Source: Allobrachymonas denitrificans DSM 15123 (GTDB lineage Bacteria > Pseudomonadota > Gammaproteobacteria > Burkholderiales > Burkholderiaceae_C). Taken from it: 64,000 nucleotides of DNA. The DNA lies in assembly GCF_900110225.1 (NCBI RefSeq), contig NZ_FOCW01000003.1, forward strand, positions 62,001 to 126,000, read 5' to 3'. Below, one piece after another: positions 17,661 through 26,765 of the stretch. Every line of letters begins with the position of its first letter. Position 1 is the stretch's first letter. Position numbers and translations under genes: made by a program. A model generated the notes under the pieces. That model saw only the letters and a list, made by a program, of their open reading frames with translations, did no database searches and was not told where the DNA came from.

Positions 17661-19475
17661 ATGGCAGGCCCGGCCCCTTCTCCTGATCTGGCGCTGGACG
17701 TCCGCAGCGTGCACAAGCGCTTCGGCGGACGCAAGGGGGTGCCCGAAGTCCATGCGCTGGCTGATGTGAGCCTGCAGGTGCCGCAGGGCAGTCTGGTGGC
17801 GCTGGTGGGGCCGGATGGCGCGGGCAAGACGACGCTGCTGCGGCTGGCGGCAGCCCTGTTGACTGCGGACGGCGGTGAGCTGCGCGTGCTGGGGCTGGAC
17901 CCGGCCACGCAATCCCAGCAGGTGCAGGACCGCATTAGCTACATGCCGCAGCGGTTTGGCCTGTACGAAGACCTGTCGGTGCAGGAGAACCTGGATCTGT
18001 ACGCCGACCTGCACGGCGTGCCCATGGATGTGCGGCGCCAGCGCTACCAGCGCCTGCTGCACATGACGGACCTGACGCAGTTCACCGATCGGCTGGCGGG
18101 CAAGCTTTCGGGCGGGATGAAGCAGAAGCTGGGGCTGGCATGCACCCTGGTGCGCTCGCCGGATCTGCTCCTGCTCGATGAGCCGACGGTGGGGGTGGAC
18201 CCCCTGTCGCGCCGTGAGCTGTGGCAGATCGTGCAGCAGCTGGTGCAGGAGGAGCGTCTGAGTGTGGTGATCAGCACTTCGTATCTGGACGAGGCAGAAC
18301 GGTGCGAGCAGGTGGTGGTGTTGCATCAGGGCAAGGTGCTGGCACAGGGCGGGCCGCAGGAGTTGCGCCAGCCTGCGCAGGGCCGTACCTGGCTGGCAAC
18401 GCCGGCTGACGGATTGCCGGCGCGCCTGCTCCAGACCCGGCTGATGGATCTTCCCGGTACGCTGGATGCGGTGCCGCAGGGGGGTGACGTGCGCTGGTTG
18501 CGGGCGCAGACGGACGGGGCGGACAGCGACCAATCCGGATTGCCGGTATCGGAACTGCAGCGTGTGCCGGAGCGGCTGGAAGATGCTTTCATGATGCTGT
18601 TGCGCAGCTCCATGCAGGCTGCTTCAGCGTCTGGGGAAGGCAGGGCGCCGACGCCGGTTGAGGAGCAGCTTGCGCAAGCAAACCTGACGCTGCCGCGGTC
18701 TTCCGATGCCGTGATCGAGGTGCAGGATCTGGTGCGACGTTTCGGCGATTTCGTGGCGGTGGACCATACGACCTTCAGTGTGCATCGGGGCGAGATTTTC
18801 GGCTTGCTCGGTCCGAACGGTGCCGGCAAGACCACGACTTTCCGCATGCTGTGCGGTCTGCTGCCGGCCAGCAGCGGCAGCCTGCGTGTGGCGGGTGTGG
18901 ATTTGCGCACGGCCCGGGCAGAGGCGCGGCGCCATGTGGGTTATGTGGCACAGAAATTCTCGCTGTATGGCGACCAGACGGTGCGCGAGAACCTGCAGTT
19001 TTTCGGCGGGGCCTATCGCCTGTTTGGCGCGGAACTGAGCCGTCGCATGGAGGCGATGGTGGAAGAGTTCGGCCTGCACGCGCAACTGGACCAGATGGCC
19101 GGCAAGCTGCCGGGAGGCTACAAGCAGCGCCTGGCCATGGCGGCAGCGCTGCTGCATGAACCGGACATCCTGTTTCTGGACGAGGCCACCAGCGGGGCCG
19201 ATCCGCTGGCACGGCGCGACTTCTGGCGTCGCATCACGCGGCTGGCGGCGGAAGGCACCACCATCGTGGTGACCACGCATTTCATGGAAGAGGCGGAATA
19301 CTGCGACCGCATCCTGATTCAGGACGCGGGCAAGATGCTGGCACTGGGCACGCCGCGCGAGGTGCGCGAGCAGGCGGCCGCTGGTGGCGCGGCAGTCATG
19401 GACATGGACAGCGCCTTCATTGCCATCGTGGAGCAGCGGCGCCGGCAGGCGGTGCGCGGGAGGGTGGCGGCATGA
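17661..19475 (+). CDS. Dual-domain ABC transporter ATPase (YbhF-like)
   Basis: A 604-residue fusion of two ABC ATPase domains in one chain. Domain 1 has Walker A GPDGAGKTT (51-59), signature LSGGMKQKLGLA (about 148) and Walker B LLLLDEPTVGVDP. Domain 2 has Walker A GPNGAGKTT (about 384), a signature changed to LPGGYKQRLA (about 482) and Walker B ILFLDEATSGADP, so both active sites look usable. The chosen ATG is 3 bases after the adaptor stop; a GTG six bases earlier would overlap that stop. The linker (about 240-340) is Gln/Pro/Ala-rich. It should drive the two following permeases. The next gene overlaps its stop by 4 bases (ATGA), indicating translational coupling. Confidence 0.92.
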   Translation: MAGPAPSPDLALDVRSVHKRFGGRKGVPEVHALADVSLQVPQGSLVALVGPDGAGKTTLLRLAAALLTADGGELRVLGLDPATQSQQVQDRISYMPQRFGLYEDLSVQENLDLYADLHGVPMDVRRQRYQRLLHMTDLTQFTDRLAGKLSGGMKQKLGLACTLVRSPDLLLLDEPTVGVDPLSRRELWQIVQQLVQEERLSVVISTSYLDEAERCEQVVVLHQGKVLAQGGPQELRQPAQGRTWLATPADGLPARLLQTRLMDLPGTLDAVPQGGDVRWLRAQTDGADSDQSGLPVSELQRVPERLEDAFMMLLRSSMQAASASGEGRAPTPVEEQLAQANLTLPRSSDAVIEVQDLVRRFGDFVAVDHTTFSVHRGEIFGLLGPNGAGKTTTFRMLCGLLPASSGSLRVAGVDLRTARAEARRHVGYVAQKFSLYGDQTVRENLQFFGGAYRLFGAELSRRMEAMVEEFGLHAQLDQMAGKLPGGYKQRLAMAAALLHEPDILFLDEATSGADPLARRDFWRRITRLAAEGTTIVVTTHFMEEAEYCDRILIQDAGKMLALGTPREVREQAAAGGAAVMDMDSAFIAIVEQRRRQAVRGRVAA

Positions 19476-20725
19476 ACGAGCAGAAACGGCCCATGCAGGT
19501 TGATCGGGAGTCCGGTCCGCTGGAGATTGCAGCGCCTGTGGGGCTGAATCCCAACGTTCCGGCTGCGCCGGCATCGGCGCTCGCAGGATCGGGATTCTGG
19601 CGCCGCCTCTGGGCCCTGGTGCGCAAGGAAGTGCGCCAGCTGCTGCGTGATCCCGGCAATCTGGGCGTGGGTATGGGCCTGCCCATCATCCTGATCCTGC
19701 TGTTTGGCTATGGCCTGTCCATGGATGTGCGGGATGCTCCGGTGGCGGTGGTGCTGCAGGACAGTTCGTCGGCCAGCCAGGAGCTGATTGCCGGCCTGGG
19801 AGGCAGTCCCGTTCTGCGTCCTGTGGTGGTGCGCAGCATGGCGCAGGCCGAACAGTTGCTCAATGCGCAGCAGGTGGATGCGATTGTGCAGATTCCGCCG
19901 GACTACGCAGCGCGCGCCCAAGCTGGGCAGGCCCATGCGCAGCTTATCGTCAATGGCGTGGATGCCAACCGGGCCCGCCTGGTAATGGGTTACGTGCAGA
20001 CGGCCTTGTCGCAGGCGGCGCTGCGTCAGCTGGATCGCTCGGGGGCAGATGCCGCTACGTTGCCGGGCCGCATCGGGCAGGCGGGGATCGACCCGCGCGT
20101 CTGGTTCAATGCAGCCAACAGCAGCACCTGGTATCTGGTGCCGGGGCTGGTGGTGATCATCATGACACTGGTGGGCGCATTTCTGACTGCGCTGGTGATG
20201 GCGCGCGAATGGGAGCGTGGCACGCTGGAGTCGCTGTTTGTCACGCCGGTGCGGCCAATTGAAATCCTGCTGGGCAAGATCATTCCGTATTTCGGCGTCG
20301 GCATGGTGGGACTGATTCTGTGCATGGGGGCGGCGCGCTGGCTGTTCCATGTGCCGGTGCATGGCTCGCTGCCGATTCTGCTGGGGGTTTCCATGCTGTA
20401 CCTGCTGGTGGCACTGGGCATGGGGCTGGTGATTTCGTCCATCACGCGCAGCCAGTTTCTGGCGAGCCAGCTGGCCTTGCTGCTGAGCTTTCTGCCGGCG
20501 CTGATGCTGTCGGGCTTTCTGTTCGATCTGCGCAGTGTGCCGGTGGTGGTGCGGCTGGTGGGCAATCTGCTGCCTGCGACGTATTACGTGGAGCTGCTCA
20601 AGAACCTGTTCCTGGCCGGTAATGTCTGGCCGGTCATTCTCAAGAATTCCGCGGTGCTGCTCGGCTATGCCACGCTGTTCCTGTTGCTGGCTTTGCGCCA
20701 TACGCGCAAGCAACTGAAGGGCTGA
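19472..20725 (+). CDS. ABC-2 type permease (YbhS-like)
   Basis: A 417-residue ABC-2 permease. An unusually long cytoplasmic N-terminus of about 45 residues (Pro/Ala-rich) precedes the WALVRKEVRQLLRDPGNLG motif typical of this family and the first membrane helix (GLPIILILLFGYGLS). A large extracytoplasmic domain follows (about residues 85-210), then five helices starting WYLVPGLVVIIMTLVGAFL, with the conserved EWERGTLESLFVTPVRPIEILLGK segment. The start overlaps the ATPase stop. It pairs with the next permease to form a heterodimeric channel. Confidence 0.92.
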   Translation: MNEQKRPMQVDRESGPLEIAAPVGLNPNVPAAPASALAGSGFWRRLWALVRKEVRQLLRDPGNLGVGMGLPIILILLFGYGLSMDVRDAPVAVVLQDSSSASQELIAGLGGSPVLRPVVVRSMAQAEQLLNAQQVDAIVQIPPDYAARAQAGQAHAQLIVNGVDANRARLVMGYVQTALSQAALRQLDRSGADAATLPGRIGQAGIDPRVWFNAANSSTWYLVPGLVVIIMTLVGAFLTALVMAREWERGTLESLFVTPVRPIEILLGKIIPYFGVGMVGLILCMGAARWLFHVPVHGSLPILLGVSMLYLLVALGMGLVISSITRSQFLASQLALLLSFLPALMLSGFLFDLRSVPVVVRLVGNLLPATYYVELLKNLFLAGNVWPVILKNSAVLLGYATLFLLLALRHTRKQLKG

Positions 20726-20727
20726 CC

Positions 20728-21846
20728 ATGCGCGACTGGATCCCGTCCCTGCTGTACCTCTGTCGCAAGGAGCTGCTGGCCATCGTGAAGGACCCGCGCA
20801 GCCGGCTGCTGCTGTTCATGCCGGTGATCGTGCAGTCGCTGCTGTTCGGTTACGTGGCCACCTACGACATCACCCGCGCCCACTACGCCTTGCTGGACGA
20901 AAGCCGCAGTGCCGAGTCCGCAGCGCTGGTGGCTCGCTTCGAGGGCGGTGGCACCTTTGTGCGTACCGAGAATCTCGCCAATGCCAACGCGATTGCTGAC
21001 GCCATCACCGACGAGCGCGTGATGCTGGTGCTGCACATCGGCCCGCGCTTTGCGCAGCAACTGCATGGGGGCGAAACCGCGCCGGTGCAGCTGATTCTGG
21101 ATGGGCGCAACAGCAACACGGCGGCGATTGCCATGGGCTACGCCCAGGCGGCGGTGCAGTCCTTCAATGCCCAGTGGCGGCAGGAGCATGGTGGCGTGGC
21201 CGAACCGCTGCGCATCGAGACGCGCGCCTGGTTCAACCCGCAACTGGAAACGCGCTGGCAGTTCCTGCCCGGCCTGATTGCCACTCTGAGCATTCTGCAG
21301 ACCCTGCTGCTCACCGCCATGTCGGTGGCGCGCGAGCGGGAGCAGGGTACTTTCGACCAATTGCTCGTCACGCCACTATCGCCGGCGCAGATCATGATCG
21401 GCAAGGCTGTGCCGCCGGTGCTGGCGGGCATGTTGCAGGCGATTCTGGTGGTGCTGATTTCGCGCTTCTGGTTCCAGGTGCCCATGGCCGGTAGCCCGGT
21501 CGTGCTGCTGCTGGGCGTGTTCCTGTTCACGCTGGCCAGCGTGGGCATCGGGCTGGCGCTGTCGGCGTTCTCGGCAAACATGCAGCAGGCCATGCTGTAT
21601 ACCTTTCTGCTGATTCTGCCGATGATCATGCTCTCGGGGCTGGCCACGCCGATCCGCAATATGCCGGAGCTGATGCAGACCATCACGCTGATCAATCCGG
21701 TGCGCTACGCGATTGAACTGATCCAGCGGGTGTATCTGGAAGGGGCAGGGCTGGCTGCCGTGTGGCGCGATATCTGGCCGCTGATGGTGATGGCGGTGGT
21801 GACGCTGCCCGGGGCGGCCTGGTTGTTCAGGCACCGGATGCAGTGA
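20728..21846 (+). CDS. ABC-2 type permease (YbhR-like)
   Basis: A 372-residue permease homologous to the preceding gene: LYLCRKELLAIVKDPRSRLLLFMPVIVQ at the N-terminus, an extracytoplasmic domain, then TM helices beginning QFLPGLIATLSILQTLLLTAMSV. The paired motif REREQGTFDQLLVTPLSPAQIMIGK matches the EWERGT motif in its partner. It starts 2 bases after the partner's stop, ending the four-gene exporter operon. Length is normal for YbhR (368). Confidence 0.92.
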   Translation: MRDWIPSLLYLCRKELLAIVKDPRSRLLLFMPVIVQSLLFGYVATYDITRAHYALLDESRSAESAALVARFEGGGTFVRTENLANANAIADAITDERVMLVLHIGPRFAQQLHGGETAPVQLILDGRNSNTAAIAMGYAQAAVQSFNAQWRQEHGGVAEPLRIETRAWFNPQLETRWQFLPGLIATLSILQTLLLTAMSVAREREQGTFDQLLVTPLSPAQIMIGKAVPPVLAGMLQAILVVLISRFWFQVPMAGSPVVLLLGVFLFTLASVGIGLALSAFSANMQQAMLYTFLLILPMIMLSGLATPIRNMPELMQTITLINPVRYAIELIQRVYLEGAGLAAVWRDIWPLMVMAVVTLPGAAWLFRHRMQ

Positions 21847-21957
21847 GACAACTCCACTTGGCGGCATGCTCCGGCTGCGGCGGGAGAATGCCAGAACGCG
21901 GACCGCAACAGGCACGCGTGCTTCGTCCGCAACACCGCTGACCAAGCATGGAAACAG

Positions 21958-21983
21958 GAAGAGCCGTCTCGCGACGGCCCTTC
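21958..21983 (-). terminator. Possible fbp terminator hairpin
   Basis: GAAGAGCCGTC-TCGC-GACGGCCCTTC forms a stem with one mismatch between the convergent permease and fbp genes. The T-tract on the minus strand is weak. Confidence 0.5.
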
Positions 21984-22011
21984 TTGTGCTTGTTGCTGTG
22001 TCAGCCAGCCA

Positions 22012-23046
22012 TCACGCTTGTTGCTGCGCAGCCTCCTGATGGTACTGCTGCACCCGCTCCACCTCGTTCTTGCTGCCCAGAATCACGCTCACGCGCTCAT
22101 GCAGGGCGCCGGGCTGCACGTCCAGAATGCGCTGCTTGCCGTTCACTGCGGCGCCGCCGGCCTGTTCCACCAGCCAGCTCATGGGGTTGGCTTCGTACAG
22201 CAGGCGCAGCTTGCCCGGCTTGGACGGCTCGCGCTTGTCCCACGGGTACATGAAGATGCCGCCGCGTGTCAGGATACGGTGCACATCGGCCACCATGCTG
22301 GCCACCCAGCGCATGTTGAAATCCTTGCCGCGCGGGCCTTCCTTGCCCTGCAGGCACTCGTCGATGTAGCGCTTGACCGGCGCATCCCAGTGGCGCATGT
22401 TGCTCATGTTGATGGAGAACTCTTTCGTGTCCTCCGGGATCTTCACGTTGTCCTGCGTCAGCACGAAGCTGCCCAGTTCGGCATCCAGCGTGAACATGGC
22501 CACGCCGTCGCCCACGGTCAGCACCAGCGTGGTCTGCGGGCCATACACGCAATAGCCGGCAGCCACCTGCTGGTTGCCGCGCTGCAGGAAGTCCTTCTCG
22601 CACACGGGATCGATGATCGACGGATCATCATGGTGCTTCCTGAACACCGAGAAGATGGTGCCGATGCTGACGTTCACGTCGATGTTGCTGGAGCCGTCCA
22701 GCGGATCGAACATGAGCAGGTATTCGCCCTGCGGGAAGCGGTTGGGCACCACGTAGATGCTGTCCATTTCCTCGGAGGCCATGGCCGCCAGATGGCCGCC
22801 CCATTCGTTGGCCTCGATCAGCACCTCGTTGGCGATGATGTCCAGCTTCTTCTGCACCTCACCCTGCACGTTCTCGCTGCCGGCCGTACCCAGCACCTCG
22901 CCCAGCGCGCCCTTGTTGACGGCGTGGCTGATGCGCTTGCATGCACGCGCCACCACTTCGAGCAGCAGACGCAGTTCGGCAGGGATGCGGTTGTGTTGGC
23001 GTTGTTGTTCGACCAGATAGCGGGTCAGGCTGATGCGGGGGGGCAT
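22012..23046 (-). CDS. fbp: Fructose-1,6-bisphosphatase, class 1
   Basis: A 344-residue class I FBPase: fructose 1,6-bisphosphate to fructose 6-phosphate, the gluconeogenic step. The metal site appears as [11 protein letters not shown], with EEMDSI upstream, and the sugar-phosphate loop [21 protein letters not shown] near the C-terminus is conserved. The ATG at 23046 fits the usual [16 protein letters not shown] start. It begins 35 bases after the phhA stop on the same strand, in line with the hpd-phhB-phhA genes, so read-through from the aromatic catabolic operon into fbp is plausible. A promoter in the 35-base gap cannot be excluded. Confidence 0.96.
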   Translation of the reverse strand: MPPRISLTRYLVEQQRQHNRIPAELRLLLEVVARACKRISHAVNKGALGEVLGTAGSENVQGEVQKKLDIIANEVLIEANEWGGHLAAMASEEMDSIYVVPNRFPQGEYLLMFDPLDGSSNIDVNVSIGTIFSVFRKHHDDPSIIDPVCEKDFLQRGNQQVAAGYCVYGPQTTLVLTVGDGVAMFTLDAELGSFVLTQDNVKIPEDTKEFSINMSNMRHWDAPVKRYIDECLQGKEGPRGKDFNMRWVASMVADVHRILTRGGIFMYPWDKREPSKPGKLRLLYEANPMSWLVEQAGGAAVNGKQRILDVQPGALHERVSVILGSKNEVERVQQYHQEAAQQQA

Positions 23047-23081
23047 GTAGAACTCGTTTCAGGTTGGTATAAACCCGCCAA

Positions 23082-24065
23082 TTATAAATTTTCCCCGCGA
23101 CGGGCGGAATGGTAGCTGCCGTCGCCACGCTGGATCACGCGGTCCTGCGGCAACACCATGCCCGGCGCGTACTCCGGCCCGGTGTCCAGGCGCTGGTAGA
23201 GCGGCTCGAAGTCCACATCCGCCAGGTGCAGCAGATCGTCCAGACTGTCCAGCACGAAGTAGCTTTCCTGGAAATCGTCGATGCGGTAGTTGGTGCGCAT
23301 CACGCGCTCCAGATCAAAGCCGATGCGGTTGGGCGAAGGGCTTTGCACGGCAAAGCGGCTCTCGGTGAACGAAGAGGCGATGCCCGCCCCGTAGATGCGC
23401 GGCGCGCCGTTTTCCAGCACCAGGCCGAACTCCACCGTGTACCAGTACAGCCGCGCCAGCTGCGGCAGCTTGCCCAGACTTTGCGCGCGCAGACCGCCCT
23501 GGCCATAGGCCTGAATGAAGTCCGACATCACCGGATGCATCAGCATGGGCACATGGCCGAACACGTCGTGGAACACGTCAGGCTCTTCCAGATAATCCAG
23601 CTCGTCCGGCTTGCGGATGAAATTGCCGGATGGAAAGCGGCGGTTGGCCAGGTGGTCGAAAAACACATCGTCCGGCACCAGGCCCGGCACGGCCACGATC
23701 TGCCAGCCGGTCTTGCGCATCAGCACGTCGCTCAGGCGGCGGAAATCGGGAATGCGGTCGGCCTCCAAAGGCAGCGCGCGCATGCCCTGTACAAAGGCGG
23801 CGCAGGCCAGCTCGGGCAGCAGGCGCGTTTGGCGCTCGAACAGCGTTTTCCAGACCGCGTGCTCGGCCTCGGTGTAGGACGACCAGCCCTGGTCGATGGT
23901 CCAGTTGGGGCTGGGTGGTGCAGCGGCATCGCCTGCGGCCAAGCCGTGCTTTTCTCGCGACGGCTGGTTGAGCGGCTCGCCCGACGCATGCGCATCGTGC
24001 TGGTGCGACAAGGCTGCTCCCGAGACAGTATCCGACTCGGCAGCAGAACGGGATGGCTCCTGCAT
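23082..24065 (-). CDS. phhA: Phenylalanine 4-monooxygenase
   Basis: A 327-residue tetrahydropterin-dependent monooxygenase: L-Phe to L-Tyr with O2 and tetrahydrobiopterin-type cofactor. The non-heme iron ligands are His166 and His171 (HDVFGH) and Glu212 (WYTVEFGLV), with exactly the 5- and 41-residue spacing of the Chromobacterium enzyme. An N-terminal extension of about 50 polar residues precedes the catalytic domain (starting WTIDQGWSSYTEAEHAVWKTL). The ATG at 24065 has AAGGAGG seven bases upstream. It lies 27 bases after phhB, whose product regenerates the pterin cofactor, so the two are a functional pair, with hpd first in the operon. Confidence 0.97.
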   Translation of the reverse strand: MQEPSRSAAESDTVSGAALSHQHDAHASGEPLNQPSREKHGLAAGDAAAPPSPNWTIDQGWSSYTEAEHAVWKTLFERQTRLLPELACAAFVQGMRALPLEADRIPDFRRLSDVLMRKTGWQIVAVPGLVPDDVFFDHLANRRFPSGNFIRKPDELDYLEEPDVFHDVFGHVPMLMHPVMSDFIQAYGQGGLRAQSLGKLPQLARLYWYTVEFGLVLENGAPRIYGAGIASSFTESRFAVQSPSPNRIGFDLERVMRTNYRIDDFQESYFVLDSLDDLLHLADVDFEPLYQRLDTGPEYAPGMVLPQDRVIQRGDGSYHSARRGENL

Positions 24066-24092
24066 GGCAGCCTCCTTGGGGTGATCGAGAGG

Positions 24093-24392
24093 TCAGTCGT
24101 GACCGAATTGCTGCGCCAGCCCGTCGGCCAGACGCGCGAGCGTGATGTCACGCTCGGTCAGGCCGCCGGCATCGTGCGTGGTCAGCACGATGTTGACGCG
24201 GTTGTAGACGTTGCTCCACTCGGGGTGGTGGTTCATCTTCTCGGCATGCAGCGCCAGCTGGGTCATGAACCCGAAGGCCTGCACGAAATCCGCAAACACG
24301 AAGTTGCGGCTCAGGCAGCCGCCACGCTCGGAGCTGTAGCTCCAGTCGGGCAGGGCGGCGGAAGCGATCTGGTCGGTAGTCAGGGGTTGCAT
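24093..24392 (-). CDS. phhB: Pterin-4a-carbinolamine dehydratase
   Basis: A 99-residue PCD/DCoH enzyme that dehydrates the 4a-hydroxytetrahydropterin made by PhhA so that the cofactor can be reduced again. The catalytic motif HHPEW is at residues 55-59, with the [19 protein letters not shown] segment carrying the third conserved His (His73). It lies between hpd (24 bases upstream) and phhA (27 bases downstream) on the same strand. Length is normal (about 100). Confidence 0.96.
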   Translation of the reverse strand: MQPLTTDQIASAALPDWSYSSERGGCLSRNFVFADFVQAFGFMTQLALHAEKMNHHPEWSNVYNRVNIVLTTHDAGGLTERDITLARLADGLAQQFGHD

Positions 24393-24415
24393 GGCGTGCT
24401 CCGGTTGTTGGGGTT

Positions 24416-25504
24416 TCAGGCAGTGGCTTGCTCGCCGACCACACCGCGCTGGATCTGGTCGCGCTCGATGGATTCGAACAGGGCCTTGAAGTTGCCCTCG
24501 CCAAAGCCTTCCTCGCCCTTGCGCTGGATGAACTCGAAGAACACCGGGCCGCCGAATTGCGTCTGCGAGAAGATCTGCAGCAGCAGGCGGCGCTGGCCTT
24601 CGCCCGTGCTGCCATCCAGCAGGATGCCGCGTGCCTGCAATTCGGCCGGGTTCTCGCCATGGCCGGGCAGGCGCTCGTCCAGCATCTGGTAGTAGGTGGC
24701 GGGTGGTGCCGTCATCAGTTCCACGCCGGCCTTGCGCAGCGCGTCCACGCTGGGCAGCAGGTCGTCCGTGAGCAGGGCGATGTGCTGGATGCCCTCGCCG
24801 TTGAACTGCATCAGGAATTCCTCGATCTGGCCGCCGCCCTTGGAGGATTCCTCATTCAGCGGAATGCGGATCAGGCCGTCCGGTGCCGTCATGGCCTTGG
24901 ACGTCAGGCCGGTGTATTCGCCCTTGATGTCGAAGTAGCGGATCTCGCGGAAGTTGAACAGCTTCTCGTAGAACCTGGCCCAGTATTCCATGCGGCCGCG
25001 GTACACGTTGTGTGTCAGGTGGTCGATCAGGCGGAAGCCGTGGCCCTTGGGATGGCGGTCCACGCCTTCATGAAAGACGAAGTCGATGTCGTAGATGGAT
25101 TTGCCATCCTCGAAGCGGTCGATCAGGTACAGCGGCGCACCGCCAATGCCCTTGATGGCAGGCAGCTTCAGTTCCATCGGGCCGGTGGGAATGTCGACCG
25201 GCTGTGCGCCCAGCTCCAGCGCGCGCTGGTAGGCGTGGTGCGAATCCTTCACGCGGAAAGCCATGCCGCAGGCGCTGGCCCCATGTTCCGACGCAAAGTA
25301 GGCGCCCACGCTGCGCGGCTCGCGGTTGACGATGAAATTGATGTCGCCCTGGCGGTACAGCACCACGTCCTTGGAGCGGTGCTTCGCCACTTCGATGAAG
25401 CCCATGCTCTCCAGCACCGGCTCGATCACGCCCGGCGTGGGGGAGGCGAACTCCACAAACTCGAAGCCCATTAAGCCCATCGGGTTCTCGAAAAGATCTG
25501 CCAC
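24416..25504 (-). CDS. hpd: 4-hydroxyphenylpyruvate dioxygenase
   Basis: A 362-residue Fe(II) dioxygenase: 4-hydroxyphenylpyruvate and O2 to homogentisate, second step of Tyr breakdown. The iron ligands are His162 ([10 protein letters not shown]), His241 ([10 protein letters not shown]) and Glu324 (FFEFIQRKG), matching the family. The start is a GTG at 25504 with AGGAGA seven bases upstream; it gives the typical (M)[19 protein letters not shown]-terminus, while all upstream in-frame ATGs lie in sequence unlike the family. It is first gene of hpd-phhB-phhA(-fbp) and divergent from an Lrp-type regulator with two dyads in between. Homogentisate dioxygenase is not in the window. Confidence 0.95.
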   Translation of the reverse strand: MADLFENPMGLMGFEFVEFASPTPGVIEPVLESMGFIEVAKHRSKDVVLYRQGDINFIVNREPRSVGAYFASEHGASACGMAFRVKDSHHAYQRALELGAQPVDIPTGPMELKLPAIKGIGGAPLYLIDRFEDGKSIYDIDFVFHEGVDRHPKGHGFRLIDHLTHNVYRGRMEYWARFYEKLFNFREIRYFDIKGEYTGLTSKAMTAPDGLIRIPLNEESSKGGGQIEEFLMQFNGEGIQHIALLTDDLLPSVDALRKAGVELMTAPPATYYQMLDERLPGHGENPAELQARGILLDGSTGEGQRRLLLQIFSQTQFGGPVFFEFIQRKGEEGFGEGNFKALFESIERDQIQRGVVGEQATA

Positions 25505-25603
25505 GTCTGTCTCCTGCTTGTGTTTTTTTGCATAGTGTGCAGCGTCCCAATGCGAATGGGTGGCATTTGCCGCACGAACCCATGCACTGTAGGGGCTTAG
25601 GTG

Positions 25604-25659
25604 CGCAGGATTGCTGCGAAATCGGTTACGGATAGTGGATGATTTGCAGGATTCCTGCA
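25604..25659. promoter_or_regulatory. Two related dyads between hpd and the Lrp-type gene
   Basis: CGCAG-GATTG-CTGCG at 25604-25618 and TGCAGG-ATT-CCTGCA at 25645-25659 share a GCAGGATTsCTGC core. Their centres are 41 bases apart, about four helical turns, so both face the same side of the DNA. This fits binding of an Lrp/AsnC octamer or dimers from the adjacent gene. Confidence 0.6.
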
Positions 25660-25670
25660 TAATCCATGGA

Positions 25671-26153
25671 ATGCATAATGATGTGGATATCGATGCCATT
25701 GATCGGCGCATTCTTCGTGCGCTGCAGCAAGATGGCCGCATGACTTTCGACCAGCTGGCCGAGCAGGTGCAGCTGTCGCCATCGGCGGCGCTGCGCCGCG
25801 TGCGCAAGCTGGAAGAGAGCGGGGCGATTGCCGGCTACGTGGCGGTGCTGGAGCCGGCCCGCGTGGGCCTGGGGCTGACGGCCTATCTCAATGTGCGCAT
25901 CGCCCGCCAGCCCGACAGCCAGCGCCGCGATCCCATGGAGTCCTTCCGCGTGGCGGTGCAGACCTGGCCCGAGGTGGTGGAGTGCGCAGCCCTGTCCGGC
26001 GAGATGGACTACCTGCTGCGCGTGGTGGTGGCCGACATGCAGCACTATTCGCGCTTCGTGCTGGAGACGCTGCTCAAGCACCCCAGCGTGCAGGATTGCC
26101 GCACCAGCTTCGTGCTGGACTGGGTCAAGAACACCACGGCGCTGCCGGTGTAG
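25671..26153 (+). CDS. Lrp/AsnC-family transcriptional regulator
   Basis: A 160-residue regulator: an N-terminal winged HTH ([48 protein letters not shown], residues about 6-53) and a C-terminal RAM effector domain ([10 protein letters not shown] to [13 protein letters not shown]). It is divergent from hpd, so it probably controls Phe/Tyr catabolism, as related regulators do, and may respond to an aromatic amino acid. The ATG at 25671 is chosen because residues upstream of it are unrelated to the family. The start is leader-short, lying 12 bases downstream of the second dyad, so autoregulation is likely. Confidence 0.9.
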   Translation: MHNDVDIDAIDRRILRALQQDGRMTFDQLAEQVQLSPSAALRRVRKLEESGAIAGYVAVLEPARVGLGLTAYLNVRIARQPDSQRRDPMESFRVAVQTWPEVVECAALSGEMDYLLRVVVADMQHYSRFVLETLLKHPSVQDCRTSFVLDWVKNTTALPV

Positions 26154-26163
26154 GCGTGGGCAC

Positions 26164-26191
26164 TTGACAACTTGGTATTACTCCTTATAAT
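26164..26191 (+). promoter_or_regulatory. Consensus sigma70 promoter
   Basis: TTGACA (26164-26169), 16-base spacer, TATAAT (26186-26191): both hexamers are perfect consensus. Transcription should start near 26198, giving a leader of about 280 bases before the first supported coding frame. Confidence 0.85.
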
Positions 26192-26197
26192 TAGCGG

Positions 26198-26479
26198 ATT
26201 GCTGTTTGTTTGCTCGCCACTTCAGCAAGGTTGTTCTGACTTCATTTGCAACGCGTAGTTGCCTGTCGCCTGAGGGGATTCCCGTTTTTGGCGGTCAAAC
26301 GCCTCTCCTTCAACGGTGAGCTCCATCGCCCCGGCCCACACCTCATTGGCGGCCGTCGGCAACCCCCCCATAGACCCATTGCGACATGCAAGTCGCACCT
26401 GATGCAGCTCCGGCGTGCATCAGGGATGTGCCCGGTCCCGGCTCCGCTGGCCCGGGCATGTAAACACAAAGAGAATATT
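26198..26479 (+). promoter_or_regulatory. Long structured 5' leader RNA of the small protein/IF-1/RRM cluster
   Basis: No convincing ORF fits the 282 bases. Self-complementary elements are GCAAC/GTTGC (26248-26262), GGCG/CGCC (26290-26303), TGCGAC/GTCGCA (26380-26397), a 9-base stem CCTGATGCA/TGCATCAGG (26398-26424) and TGCCCGG/CCGGGCA (26429-26458) whose base also pairs an in-frame ATG at 26426. An unpaired purine-rich stretch (AAAGAGAA, 26468-26475) follows. This is the layout of a regulated leader, for example cold-responsive, or of a stable RNA processed from it. Function is inference. Confidence 0.55.
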
Positions 26480-26698
26480 CTGGACAAGACCTTTCTGGTA
26501 GGCAAATATCGCATTTCGCCCCAATCCAAACAGACCGAGAGCGGCGCCTACGCTGCATCCCTGTCGATTCGCAGCGGCCACGGTAGTGGCTCCCATGACC
26601 GGATTTTCCGGTTCGTTCCGCAATTTGATTCCAACGAGGCTGCCCTGCAGTACGCTCTGGCACAGAGCCAGGGCCTGATTGGCGGCAGCAACTGCTGA
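26480..26698 (+). CDS. Small protein, non-ATG start, head of the IF-1/RRM cluster
   Basis: Unknown family; 72 residues. The frame reads [29 protein letters not shown] and ends [27 protein letters not shown], which looks like a folded small domain with a beta-rich start and a C-terminal helix. No ATG stands at the natural N-terminus. The codon before Asp is CTG (26480), preceded by ATT (26477) and a purine-rich AAAGAGAA, so a CTG or ATT start is most likely. An in-frame ATG at 26426 would add 18 unrelated residues and is buried in a leader hairpin. The next gene, IF-1, follows after 67 bases, so they are probably cotranscribed. I infer a role in stress or translation from context only. Confidence 0.65.
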   Translation: MDKTFLVGKYRISPQSKQTESGAYAASLSIRSGHGSGSHDRIFRFVPQFDSNEAALQYALAQSQGLIGGSNC

Positions 26699-26765
26699 AT
26701 CCGGCGTGCCTGTTCACAAGACGGGCACGGGATTCGATTTATCAACACATTCAAGGAGGTATGGC

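Noticed and set aside
26246-26698. Longer reading of the small protein starting at 26246
   Set aside because: The added residues are Pro/Arg/Cys-rich with no resemblance to the folded part, and the region is better explained as structured leader RNA.
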